From: Clostridia bacterium
Lineage (GTDB): Bacteria > Bacillota_A > Clostridia > Oscillospirales > CAG-272
Reading direction: 5' to 3'
NCBI GenBank assembly: GCA_017472105.1
Contig: JAFUQY010000381.1
Location: 1-6,948, forward strand
DNA length: 6,948 bases
Each line of letters begins with the position of its first letter. Position 1 is the first letter of the stretch. Below are positions 1 to 6,689 of this stretch, one piece after another. The translations under genes and the position numbers were made by a program. The notes under the pieces are model-generated. The model saw only the letters and a list, made by a program, of their open reading frames with translations, did not search any database and was not told the DNA's origin.

Positions 1-269
1 CCTTCAACGTGGTCCTTTTCCTTCTGAAGCAGGGATTCGGGAATGAACATGGGCATATAAACATTCTCGTGACCGAGTTCCTTGAATCTGGTGTCGAGAA
101 TCTTCTGGATGTTTTCCCAGATTGCATAGCCGTAGGGACGGATAATCATGCATCCCTTGACGCTGGAGTAGTCGATCAGGTCCGCCTTCTTGCAGATGTC
201 GGTGTACCACTTGGCAAAGTCCACTTCCATCGAAGTGATATCCTGCACTAATTTCTTATCGTTTTTCAT
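1..269 (-). CDS. proS: Prolyl-tRNA synthetase (proline--tRNA ligase), N-terminal fragment
   Basis: This cytoplasmic class II aminoacyl-tRNA synthetase charges tRNA-Pro with proline at the cost of ATP. Only the first 89 codons lie in the window; the rest runs off the left edge. The visible part is collinear with archaeal/eukaryotic-type (ProS type 3) enzymes such as that of Thermus thermophilus: an FAKWY-type helix (residues 18-22), [22 protein letters not shown] (31-52, which leads into motif 1), [17 protein letters not shown] (61-77, with the motif 1 proline) and an ending KEKDHVE. The ATG at 267-269 is chosen because the family N-terminus begins at about this point and GGAAGG (complement of 281-286) sits 11 nt upstream. 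The frame stays open upstream of this ATG, but without family similarity. The gene lies downstream of pcrA on the same strand, separated by 359 bp that contain a terminator-like hairpin, so it is probably transcribed separately. The N-terminal match is unambiguous. Confidence 0.95.
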   Translation of the reverse strand, partial: MKNDKKLVQDITSMEVDFAKWYTDICKKADLIDYSSVKGCMIIRPYGYAIWENIQKILDTRFKELGHENVYMPMFIPESLLQKEKDHVE

Positions 270-280
270 ACGGGTTGATT

Positions 281-286
281 CCTTCC
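281..286 (-). promoter_or_regulatory. proS ribosome binding site
   Basis: The minus strand reads GGAAGG followed by 11 nt and then ATG. It supports the ATG at 267-269 over any upstream start in the same open frame. Confidence 0.7.
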
Positions 287-299
287 GTGATGTTATAGA

Positions 300-328
300 A
301 ATAATGTTTAGACTAAGTTTATTGTTAA
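300..328 (-). promoter_or_regulatory. Candidate weak sigma-A promoter for proS
   Basis: On the minus strand TTAACA (complement of 323-328) is followed after 17 nt by ATTATT (complement of 300-305), a poor -10. A better -10, TATAAC (complement of 292-297), lies slightly further on but lacks a good -35 at 16-18 nt. The stretch is markedly AT-rich and lies between the hairpin at 350-391 and the proS RBS, where a promoter is expected. A start site here would leave a leader of only about 25 nt, too short for a T-box riboswitch. Confidence 0.35.
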
Positions 329-349
329 AGGGGAGACGGTCGCTTTTTG

Positions 350-391
350 AAAAAAGCTCAGCAAAAACTTTCGGCTGACGAGGTTTTGCTG
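350..391 (-). terminator. Terminator-like hairpin with T6 between pcrA and proS
   Basis: On the minus strand an 8-bp perfect stem, CAGCAAAA (complement of 384-391) with TTTTGCTG (complement of 359-366), encloses a 17-nt loop. It is followed three bases later by T6 (complement of 350-355). A second small palindrome, GCTTTTT/AAAAAGC (342-348 with 351-357), overlaps the T-run. The stem is AT-rich and the loop long, so efficiency is uncertain. The position, about 240 nt past the pcrA stop and before the proS promoter region, fits the end of the pcrA transcript. Confidence 0.5.
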
Positions 392-628
392 CTCTACGGG
401 GAGTGAATGGATATGGTTTTGTCAGCTTCAAGGGGATTTTTTTGACGGCGTGCGGTTTGGGGTGATTCTTCAGCGGTCTCCGGATGTGATTGCGGATTGT
501 ACTTGAGGGTGCGATGCCGTATTGGAGATTCAGACTATCAGAAGCTCGTTTATACGGTTCACAGGGACCACCGAGACCCTGTTCACCCGCGCCGTGGAGG
601 TTGTTTGCAAATAAAGATGGGGTTGTTT
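392..628. other. Gene-free, repeat-like intergenic stretch after pcrA
   Basis: I find no gene with homology or an RBS in these 237 bp. On the minus strand the frame in register with proS is open without a stop across this stretch up to its ATG, and the plus strand is also open from 497. The translations are low in acidic residues and look non-protein-like. The stretch contains the perfect inverted repeat ACAGGG/CCCTGT (561-566 and 577-582). Its length and composition differ from the compact, AT-rich spacers elsewhere in the window. From recall only, it resembles intergenic sequence that recurs in gut Clostridia genomes, so a dispersed repeat is possible but unproven. No T-box, tRNA or known riboswitch motif was seen. 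Confidence 0.4.
561..582. repeat. Perfect 6-bp inverted repeat, 10-nt loop
   Basis: ACAGGG at 561-566 pairs exactly with CCCTGT at 577-582. No T-run follows on either strand, so it is not an intrinsic terminator. It could be an RNA hairpin in the pcrA 3' region, part of a repeat unit, or chance. Confidence 0.4.
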
Positions 629-3043
629 TTACTCCACTTTCGTCAGTCTTGCGTAGGTTGCCATGAGTTTTTTGGTACCCACTTTATCGAATGCGATTTC
701 GTAGAGGGTATCGCCGCCCATGGGTTTGGAGGACAGGATGGTTCCCTCTCCGAAGGTGACGTGCTTGACCTTATCGCCGACTGCGAAGCCGGAAGATGCG
801 GTATTGTTCTGCGGCTTGAGGTTGGTCAGCGCGGGAGAACGCTTGGAGGTTTCGTTGACGAAGTGGTTGACGGGCTTCTGCTTGACAGGTCTCTGTCTGA
901 GCTGTCTGAGTTCGGCGTCCGCGGGAGCTTCGTCGATGCGTTCCACCAGTTCCGCGGGGATTTCCGCTGCAAATCTGGAGAGCTGGTTGGAGCCGGTTCT
1001 GCCGTTGAGCATACGGTCTCTGACATGGGTGATGATGAGCTTTTTCTTCGCTCTGGTGATTGCGACGTATGCGAGACGGCGTTCCTCCTCGATTTCCTCG
1101 GGGTTCATGGTGGTCTGGAAGCTGGGGAAAATGCTTTCTTCCATGCCGGGCAGGAACACGGTCGGGAATTCGAGCCCCTTAGCGGAGTGGATGGTCATGA
1201 GCACCACGGCGTCCGCGGTTTCGTCGTACTTGTCGATATCGGAAACGAGCGCCACGTCTTCGAGGAATTCCACGAGCGAGGGTTCGTCCGCCTGTTCTTC
1301 GTATGCTTTTGCGGCGGAGATGAGTTCGTTCAGGTTATTCTGACGGTCATCGCGCTCGCTGAGGTCGGTCATTTCGGAGAGCATCTTGCTGTAACCGGAG
1401 TCCTCGATGACCATTTCGATCAGGGAGGAGACGTTCATCTGCCCTGCCGCTTCGCGGAATTTGTCCATCATATAGACAAAGCTGACCATCTGGTTTGCGG
1501 TTGCGGGAGAGATGGCGGTATAACGCTTTGCGCGGCGGAGGAATTCGAGCAGGGGGCATCCTTCCTCATATGCGAGAGCTTCCGCAATCTGGAGGGACTT
1601 GTCGCCGATGCCGCGTCTGGGAGTATTGATGATGCGGCGCAGTCTGAGGTCGTCGTTGGGGTTGTTGATGAGCGCGAGATACGCGATGATATCCTTGACT
1701 TCCATCCGTTCGAAGAAGCGAAGACCGCCGAGCATACGGTACGGAATACCGCTCTTGGCAAACGCCTGCTCAATGGAACGGGACTGGGAGTTCATGCGGT
1801 AGAGGACGGCATAATCCCGGAATGCGCCGCCGTTCTTCACACCGGTTGCGACAACATCCGCGATGTATCTGCCTTCGTCGTTCTGGTTGCCGAGGTTCTT
1901 GATGATGATCTTTTCGCCGTCTTCACCGCCGGTCCACAGGGTCTTGCCCATGCGTCCGGTATTGTTCTCGATGACCTTGTTGGCGGCACCGAGGATGGTT
2001 TTGGTGGAGCGGTAGTTTTCCTCGAGCTTGATGACGGCTGTATTGTCGTAATTCTTGTCGAAGTTGAGAATGTTCTCGATGACGGCACCGCGGAATTTAT
2101 AGATACTCTGGTCATCGTCGCCGACTACCATGATATTCTTATGCTTTGCGGACAGGAGCAGGGTCAGTTCCAGCTGTGCATAGTTGGTATCCTGATACTC
2201 GTCCACGCAGACGTATTTGTAGCGGTTTTGCAGGAGGCTGCGCACGTCCTCGCATTCGGTGAGAAGCCGCACGGTCTGCATGATGATATCGTCAAAGTCG
2301 AGGAGGTTCTGATTCTTCAGCTTTTCCGAATAGAGCTGGTAAATCTGCGCGATCTGCTTGAATTTTGCGTCGTTTCCTGCCTTTTCCGCGTACTCAACAG
2401 GGCCAATGAGCTTATCCTTTGCGCGGCTGATGGCGTTCTGCACGGACTTGACGGGAAGCTGCTTGTCGTCGATGTTCAGCTGCTTCATGCACAGCTGGAT
2501 CTGCTTCTTGCTGTCGTCCATGTCGCAGATGGTGAAGCTGCGGTCGTAGCCGATCTGTTCCCCGTAGCGGCGCAGAATCTGTACGCAGATGGAGTGGAAC
2601 GTACCTGCACGGATCTCAGCCGCCTCGGTGCTGTCTTCCCCGAAGATTGCGCTGATTCTGTTCTTGATTTCCTTTGCCGCCTTGTTGGTGAAGGTGATCG
2701 CCATAACCTGCCATGCGGGCGGAGGATTGACGGCAAATCTGGTCAGGTATTCGCCCAGCTCTTCTCTCGGAAGGTCAGCCGCCGCCTTCATTTCCGCGAT
2801 TGTGGCTTCGTTTGCGTCGGTGGGAACAAGTTCACTGTGATATGCGTCGCCGTAACGGATGATATAGGCAATACGGTTGACGAGTACGGTGGTCTTTCCG
2901 CTTCCCGCACCTGCGAGAATGAGGAGAGGTCCGTTCACCTGATACACCGCTTCCCGCTGCTTGGGGTTGAGGTTACTGAAATATGTGTCAAACAGAGTTC
3001 GTTTGGTTTCGGTATAAAGGGTTCTGATTTCGGTTGCTGTCAT
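629..3043 (-). CDS. pcrA: ATP-dependent 3'-5' DNA helicase PcrA (UvrD/Rep, superfamily 1A)
   Basis: This SF1A helicase unwinds DNA during nucleotide excision repair and clears replication-transcription conflicts. All motifs are present in the 804 residues: Q-motif LNPKQREAV (25-33), Walker A AGAGSGKT (44-51), Ia [15 protein letters not shown] (116-130), TFHS (148-151), Walker [10 protein letters not shown] (279-287), [18 protein letters not shown] (306-320), IV LEENYRS (340-346), [20 protein letters not shown] (615-633) and [19 protein letters not shown] (653-669). Residues 754-804 ([13 protein letters not shown] to RLTKV) match the Tudor-like RNA-polymerase-binding tail of PcrA. The protein is longer than the usual 720-750 residues mainly because about 40 acidic residues (about 65-108) sit between Walker A and motif Ia. 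The start at 3043 follows a clear promoter; the SD (GAAG about 15 nt upstream) is weak. The gene is intact with normal catalytic residues. Confidence 0.97.
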   Translation of the reverse strand: MTATEIRTLYTETKRTLFDTYFSNLNPKQREAVYQVNGPLLILAGAGSGKTTVLVNRIAYIIRYGDAYHSELVPTDANEATIAEMKAAADLPREELGEYLTRFAVNPPPAWQVMAITFTNKAAKEIKNRISAIFGEDSTEAAEIRAGTFHSICVQILRRYGEQIGYDRSFTICDMDDSKKQIQLCMKQLNIDDKQLPVKSVQNAISRAKDKLIGPVEYAEKAGNDAKFKQIAQIYQLYSEKLKNQNLLDFDDIIMQTVRLLTECEDVRSLLQNRYKYVCVDEYQDTNYAQLELTLLLSAKHKNIMVVGDDDQSIYKFRGAVIENILNFDKNYDNTAVIKLEENYRSTKTILGAANKVIENNTGRMGKTLWTGGEDGEKIIIKNLGNQNDEGRYIADVVATGVKNGGAFRDYAVLYRMNSQSRSIEQAFAKSGIPYRMLGGLRFFERMEVKDIIAYLALINNPNDDLRLRRIINTPRRGIGDKSLQIAEALAYEEGCPLLEFLRRAKRYTAISPATANQMVSFVYMMDKFREAAGQMNVSSLIEMVIEDSGYSKMLSEMTDLSERDDRQNNLNELISAAKAYEEQADEPSLVEFLEDVALVSDIDKYDETADAVVLMTIHSAKGLEFPTVFLPGMEESIFPSFQTTMNPEEIEEERRLAYVAITRAKKKLIITHVRDRMLNGRTGSNQLSRFAAEIPAELVERIDEAPADAELRQLRQRPVKQKPVNHFVNETSKRSPALTNLKPQNNTASSGFAVGDKVKHVTFGEGTILSSKPMGGDTLYEIAFDKVGTKKLMATYARLTKVE

Positions 3044-3076
3044 TGCTATTGCTCGCTTCTGTTAATTTACCATATT

Positions 3077-3105
3077 ATTATACCACATTTCAAAATATTT
3101 TTCAA
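3077..3105 (-). promoter_or_regulatory. pcrA sigma-A promoter with extended -10
   Basis: On the minus strand TTGAAA (complement of 3100-3105), a 17-nt spacer and a perfect TATAAT (complement of 3077-3082) form a near-consensus promoter. TGG directly precedes the -10, giving the extended TGnTATAAT form. Transcription would start near 3070, leaving a leader of about 27 nt. No LexA-type operator (CGAACN4GTTCG) overlaps it, so SOS control is not apparent. Confidence 0.85.
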
Positions 3106-3109
3106 TAAT

Positions 3110-3124
3110 AATGTAGACAACATT
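3110..3124. repeat. Short inverted repeat AATGT-N5-ACATT in the divergent region
   Basis: AATGT (3110-3114) and ACATT (3120-3124) are exact inverted copies 5 bp apart, just upstream of the pcrA -35. The shape suits a dimeric regulator's operator, but at 5 bp per arm in AT-rich DNA chance is quite possible. Confidence 0.25.
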
Positions 3125-3171
3125 TTTTCTTCCAGACGGGGAATCATATGGTTTCTATACAAATTTTCAAC

Positions 3172-3191
3172 TATTCACAATGTATTCACAA
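3172..3191 (+). promoter_or_regulatory. Tandem direct repeat TATTCACAA x2, one helical turn apart
   Basis: TATTCACAA occurs at 3172-3180 and again at 3183-3191, separated by TG, so the repeat period is 11 bp and both copies face the same side of the helix. Each copy with the preceding base matches the DnaA box TTATNCACA at 8 of 9 positions (3171-3179 and 3182-3190). The repeats overlap the candidate -35 of the downstream oxidoreductase operon. The second copy also joins an inverted repeat, TCACA-AATA-TGTGA (3186-3199). This suits an operator, or weak DnaA binding. No protein can be named from the sequence. Confidence 0.45.
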
Positions 3192-3203
3192 ATATGTGAT
3201 AAG
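3174..3203 (+). promoter_or_regulatory. Candidate promoter of the oxidoreductase-MFS operon
   Basis: TTCACA (3174-3179), an 18-nt spacer and GATAAG (3198-3203) make a modest sigma-A promoter, helped by an extended -10 TG at 3195-3196. Transcription would start near 3210, about 37 nt before the ATG. The match is far weaker than the pcrA promoter, which would fit a regulated gene. TTCTAT/TATACA near 3153-3160 is an alternative. Confidence 0.3.
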
Positions 3204-3246
3204 ATACTTCTGACAAAATCTCCACAATTCAGAAAGGTTCGGCATT

Positions 3247-4506
3247 ATGGAACAGCTTGATTTCAGACTTTCGATTCCCAAAAAGGATGACTACGACATC
3301 ATCGTCTGCGGCGGCGGAATTGCGGGATGCGCGGCGGCTCTGGAGGGTGCACGGCTCGGCAAAAAGGTGCTCCTTCTGGAAAAATCCGTCCTGCTCGGCG
3401 GTCTTGCAACCATGGGACTGGTGAATTATTTCGTTCCCATGTGCAACGGACGCGGCAAGCAGATCTGCTTCGGCATGGCGGAGGAATTCCTGCGTCTTTC
3501 GCTGAAATACGGCTACGACACGCTTCCGGCGGAATGGCGGGACGGTGAACCGGAGAATCCCACAAATGCACGGTATCAGACCCACTATTCGCCCTACATC
3601 TACGCCATGCAGCTGACCGAGCTGATCGTGGATGCGGGTGTGAAGCTCCTCTTCGACTGCAATGCGGCGTATCCGATCATGGACGGCGGACACTGCACCG
3701 GCATCGTCACCGACTCGAAGTCCGGGCTGGAATTCTACGGTGCGCGTCAGATCATCGACACCACGGGCGACGCGGACATCTGTCAGAAAGCGGGCTTCCC
3801 AACCGTCGACGGCAAGAATTACTTCACGTGGTTCGGACGCATGGTGACGCTGGAAAGCTGTAAGAAGGCGATCGAATCCGGACGTGCCGATCGTGCGGTT
3901 GTGACCATCGCCGGCGGAAATGCAAACCTCTACGGCGGAAATCATCCGAAGGACATGCCGTTCTTCTGGGGCACGGGCGTGGAAACCGTCTCGGACAACC
4001 TCATCAAAAACCAGCTGACGATGCTTGACAGACTGAAAACCACCGACCGCTTCAGCCGTGAAGTGACAACGGTGCCGATGATGCCGCAGTTCCGGTGCAT
4101 CCGCAGAATCGAGGGCGACGTTACGGTTTACGAAAATCAGGCGTACCAGCATTTCGAGGACTCCGTCTGTGCGATCAACGACTTCGACCGGCGCGATTTC
4201 CTGTACGAAGTACCGCTCAGATCCCTCGTCCGTCACGGATTTGACAACATCATCACCGCCGGACGGAGCGCATCCGCTGACGGGTACGCATGGGACGTAT
4301 TCCGCGTGATTCCTCCGGCAATTCTCACCGGTCAGGCGGCGGCTGTGTGCGCATCCCGTGCAATCGACGACGCATGCGCGATTTACGACGTGAACATCGG
4401 TGCGGTGCAGTCGAAGCTCGAATCCGAAAACGTCATGATCCACTTCGACGACGCGCTGATCCCCGAAAAATCCGACTACACCCACATGTACGTGGAAAAA
4501 ATGTGA
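3247..4506 (+). CDS. FAD-dependent oxidoreductase (FAD_oxidored family, PF12831-like), substrate unknown
   Basis: A cytosolic flavoprotein of 419 residues with a full Rossmann FAD-binding site: beta strand DIIVCGGGIAGCAAALEGA (17-35, GGGIAG at 22-27), then VLLLEK (41-46) whose E45 should bind the ribose, followed by GGLAT (51-55). IDTTGDAD (170-177) is the second nucleotide-contact segment, and AGRSASADGYAWDVFRVIPPA (338-358) followed by LTGQAAA is the C-terminal FAD segment typical of this family. There is no signal peptide, membrane segment or CxxC iron-sulfur cluster motif, although 12 cysteines are scattered through it. RBS AGAAAGG (3231-3237) lies 9 nt before the ATG. The next gene, 32 bp downstream, encodes an MFS transporter, so the two probably act on the same compound. 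Members of this family oxidise or reduce varied organic substrates, and none can be assigned here. Family is sure, role unknown. Confidence 0.88.
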   Translation: MEQLDFRLSIPKKDDYDIIVCGGGIAGCAAALEGARLGKKVLLLEKSVLLGGLATMGLVNYFVPMCNGRGKQICFGMAEEFLRLSLKYGYDTLPAEWRDGEPENPTNARYQTHYSPYIYAMQLTELIVDAGVKLLFDCNAAYPIMDGGHCTGIVTDSKSGLEFYGARQIIDTTGDADICQKAGFPTVDGKNYFTWFGRMVTLESCKKAIESGRADRAVVTIAGGNANLYGGNHPKDMPFFWGTGVETVSDNLIKNQLTMLDRLKTTDRFSREVTTVPMMPQFRCIRRIEGDVTVYENQAYQHFEDSVCAINDFDRRDFLYEVPLRSLVRHGFDNIITAGRSASADGYAWDVFRVIPPAILTGQAAAVCASRAIDDACAIYDVNIGAVQSKLESENVMIHFDDALIPEKSDYTHMYVEKM

Positions 4507-4527
4507 CAATAGAAAATATGACAGTAT

Positions 4528-4533
4528 AAGAGG
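4528..4533 (+). promoter_or_regulatory. Ribosome binding site of the MFS gene
   Basis: AAGAGG lies 5 nt before the ATG at 4539. It sits in the 32-bp gap after the oxidoreductase stop, which contains no hairpin or promoter, supporting cotranscription. Confidence 0.6.
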
Positions 4534-4538
4534 TTAAC

Positions 4539-5711
4539 ATGTATTCCCTTCTTCTTGCGATTATTTATCTCTCGTTCATCAGCCTCGGTCTGCCGGATTC
4601 CCTGCTCGGTTCCGCGTGGCCGGTGATGCGGTTTGAGTTCGGCGCGGGTCTCTCCTTTGCCGGATTCATCTCGATGCTCATCTGCGGATGCACGATCATT
4701 TCCAGCCTTGCATCCGATTTCCTGACCCGGAAATTCGGCGCGGGCAGGGTTACAGCGGTCAGTGTTGCCATGACGGCTATCGCATTGCTGGGATTTTCCA
4801 TGGCGGATTCGCTCGTTCTCCTGTGCATTCTCGCCATTCCCTACGGTCTCGGTGCCGGTGCCGTGGATGCCGCGCTGAACAACTACGTTGCCCTTCACTT
4901 CGCCGCGCGTCACATGAGCTGGCTCCACTGCTTCTGGGGCGTCGGTGCGTCGATCAGTCCCTACATCATGAGCGCATGTCTTGCGGTAGACAACAACTGG
5001 CGCGGCGGGTATCTCACCGTTTCCGTGATCCAGATTGTGCTGACGGTGTGCCTGTTCGCGACCCTTCCCCTGTGGAAGAAAATGCAGACCGCCGAATCCG
5101 CCGGGGAAGAACGCGCAGAACCCGTCGGTGTGATCGGTGCCTTGAAAATCCCCGGCGTGCCGTTCATTCTGCTGGCGTTTCTCGCATACTGTGGTCTCGA
5201 AGCCACAACAAGCCTCTGGGCGAGCAGTTATCTCGTGGAATTCCGCGGATCCGATCCCGAGACGGCGGCACGGTATGCGTCCCTGTTCTACCTCGGACTG
5301 ACGGGCGGACGGCTTCTGAACGGATTCCTCGCAGACCGGTTCAGCGACAGAACGCTCATCCGGGTCGGCAGTATCATCATGCTCTCGGGTATGGTGCTTC
5401 TGATGCTCCCGATTCCGTCGGTGATTCCCGCGGCGGCAGGTCTTCTCATCATCGGACTGGGATGTGCACCGGTTTATCCCTGCATCATCCACTCCACCCC
5501 TGCGAATTTCGGCGCAAAGAACTCGCAGGCGATCATCGGAATCCAGATGGCGAGCGCATATGTCGGAAGCACGCTGGTTCCGCCGGTGTTCGGTCTGATT
5601 GCGGATTTCGTCAGCGTGAGCTGGTATCCGTTCTGGCTGGCGGCGTTCACTGTATTGCAGATTGCGATGACCGAGCGGCTGAATGCGCTGTTCAAGGGCA
5701 AGAACGGCTGA
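4539..5711 (+). CDS. Major facilitator superfamily (MFS) transporter, FucP/sugar-porter-like branch
   Basis: A 390-residue inner-membrane secondary transporter with about twelve hydrophobic segments, roughly at 4-20, 36-57, 72-88, 92-117, 127-149, 157-178, 207-229, 245-263, 273-290, 295-313, 331-356 and 360-377. A charged cytoplasmic loop at 180-197 joins the two six-helix halves. The loop FLADRFSDRTLIRVG (263-277) is the motif A-like element of the second half; SDFLTRKFGAGR (59-70) is its degenerate counterpart in the first. LGLPDSLLGSAWP (16-28) and WLHCFWGVGASISP (128-141) are features I associate with a common Firmicutes MFS subgroup near fucose permease-type porters; this is recall, and sugar specificity should not be assumed. 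It follows the FAD oxidoreductase by 32 bp in a likely operon closed by the hairpin at 5729-5773. It could import that enzyme's substrate or export its product. Confidence 0.88.
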   Translation: MYSLLLAIIYLSFISLGLPDSLLGSAWPVMRFEFGAGLSFAGFISMLICGCTIISSLASDFLTRKFGAGRVTAVSVAMTAIALLGFSMADSLVLLCILAIPYGLGAGAVDAALNNYVALHFAARHMSWLHCFWGVGASISPYIMSACLAVDNNWRGGYLTVSVIQIVLTVCLFATLPLWKKMQTAESAGEERAEPVGVIGALKIPGVPFILLAFLAYCGLEATTSLWASSYLVEFRGSDPETAARYASLFYLGLTGGRLLNGFLADRFSDRTLIRVGSIIMLSGMVLLMLPIPSVIPAAAGLLIIGLGCAPVYPCIIHSTPANFGAKNSQAIIGIQMASAYVGSTLVPPVFGLIADFVSVSWYPFWLAAFTVLQIAMTERLNALFKGKNG

Positions 5712-5728
5712 AAAACATAAGCGAATAC

Positions 5729-5773
5729 AAAAAAGGCAGGACTTCTTTTTCGGAAATCCTGCCGATTTTTTAT
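5729..5773. terminator. Bidirectional intrinsic terminator between convergent genes
   Basis: GGCAGGA (5735-5741) pairs perfectly with TCCTGCC (5757-5763); after one mismatch the stem can extend by TTC/GAA. On the plus strand GATTTTTTATT follows, and on the minus strand the stem is followed by TTTTTTG (complement of 5729-5734). It therefore ends both the oxidoreductase-MFS operon and the convergent transporter gene, whose stop codons lie 67 bp apart. Confidence 0.93.
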
Positions 5774-5778
5774 TGGAT

Positions 5779-6660
5779 TTACAGAATGCTCAGTGCAAAT
5801 ACCGCGGCGATTGCGAGAATCAGACCGATGATTTTGTTCAGGTTGAGCTTTTCCTTGAGGATCACCGCCGACCAGAGCACCGACACGATCAGCACGCCGC
5901 CGTTGTCGAGGGAATAAAGCACGGCCACGTTGATGAGCCCGAGCGCGTACATGAGAATGTTCACTGCGGATGCCGCCGATACGGATGCGAGAATCACGAA
6001 CAGCGTGGACTTTTTCGTCTGTCGGAATCCGGGAAGTGCCGCTTTGCCCGCCTGAATCAACAGGAGCAGGAACGCGAACACCGCCGAAGAGAAGAACGTC
6101 ATTATAATCATTTCCGCGCTCTCTTCCCCGTTCATGACGGATTTCTGTGTATTCAGGAGCGCGCCATAGATGCCGTTTGCGAGACCGAGCAGGAGCACTG
6201 CGATCAGGAATTTCGCGGACACCTTCGTTTCGGACTTTTTGTCCTCGAGATTGAGGAAGACGAACGACACGAGCATCACGCCGATGGCAATGTACTGCCA
6301 CACAGTCAGCGTCGCGCCGTCGTGGATCATTGACCAGAACATCGGGATCAGGATGCCGCCGGAGAGGTTGAAAATCATTGTGATGGCGTAGGATCCGATG
6401 GAGGAGGCGCGGATGAGCATGGCGTTATAGGTCACGAGCACTGCCCCGTTGATGACACCGAAGAGAACAGTCGGCAGGCTCGGCTTGAAGCTGAATCCCG
6501 CAAGAACGAAGGTTGCGAGCGAGACGATGACGCCGTAGAAAACCGAGTAAATCTGGGAGGAATATTTGGATTCGCCGGGATAATGACGGGCATACTGATT
6601 GGCAAAAGCGGACTGGAAGCTGTACAGCAGAACCAGAAGAGCGACGAGAAGAATGGACAT
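5779..6660 (-). CDS. Drug/metabolite transporter (DMT) superfamily, EamA-like permease
   Basis: A 293-residue, very hydrophobic inner-membrane protein with about ten predicted helices in two five-helix halves, near 2-20, 35-56, 61-83, 88-112, 118-137, 149-168, 182-203, 218-236, 240-266 and 275-292. Charged residues at 139-150 mark the centre. The end, SVLWSAVILKEKLNLNKIIG followed by LILAIAAVFALSIL (260-293), is the typical EamA closing pattern of a helix, a KEKL-type turn and a final helix. Substrates of this family vary (amino acids, nucleotide sugars, metabolites) and none can be assigned. The start at 6660 is chosen over an in-frame ATG at 6699 because AAGGAGG (complement of 6666-6672) lies 5 nt before it, and because 6699 falls upstream of the -10 element of its promoter. 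It is a single-gene unit ended by the shared terminator at 5729-5773. Confidence 0.85.
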   Translation of the reverse strand: MSILLVALLVLLYSFQSAFANQYARHYPGESKYSSQIYSVFYGVIVSLATFVLAGFSFKPSLPTVLFGVINGAVLVTYNAMLIRASSIGSYAITMIFNLSGGILIPMFWSMIHDGATLTVWQYIAIGVMLVSFVFLNLEDKKSETKVSAKFLIAVLLLGLANGIYGALLNTQKSVMNGEESAEMIIMTFFSSAVFAFLLLLIQAGKAALPGFRQTKKSTLFVILASVSAASAVNILMYALGLINVAVLYSLDNGGVLIVSVLWSAVILKEKLNLNKIIGLILAIAAVFALSIL

Positions 6661-6665
6661 GACTG

Positions 6666-6672
6666 CCTCCTT
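6666..6672 (-). promoter_or_regulatory. Perfect Shine-Dalgarno of the DMT transporter
   Basis: AAGGAGG on the minus strand, 5 nt before the ATG at 6658-6660. It decides the start codon and shortens the longest possible reading by 13 codons. Confidence 0.9.
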
Positions 6673-6689
6673 GCAATGTTGTTGATGCC

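Noticed and set aside
561..582. ACAGGG/CCCTGT hairpin as the pcrA terminator
   Set aside because: No T-run follows the stem on the minus strand; the hairpin at 350-391, with T6, is the better candidate.
2820..2835. GAAC-AA-GTTC palindrome as a LexA box
   Set aside because: It has a 2-bp instead of a 4-bp spacer and lies inside the pcrA coding sequence, so it is not a credible SOS operator.
497..3199. A 900-codon plus-strand open frame, longer than pcrA itself
   Set aside because: It is the exact in-register antisense of pcrA, whose every helicase motif is intact on the minus strand. It lacks an RBS and promoter, and its translation is a run of Val/Asp/Phe/His residues with no domain. It exists because pcrA avoids TTA, CTA and TCA codons.
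3110..3230. A replication origin near pcrA
   Set aside because: The DnaA-box-like motifs are imperfect and few, with no dnaA, dnaN or gyr genes, and the AT-rich stretch is short. A promoter operator is the simpler reading.
3229..4509. A 426-codon minus-strand open frame covering the oxidoreductase
   Set aside because: Same codon-bias artefact: it is in register with a clearly recognisable FAD enzyme, and its translation shows no family features.
4688..5917. A 409-codon plus-strand frame overlapping the MFS gene
   Set aside because: It is Arg/His/Cys/Gly-rich in the fashion of an out-of-frame translation, crosses the terminator at 5729-5773, and competes with a clear twelve-helix transporter.
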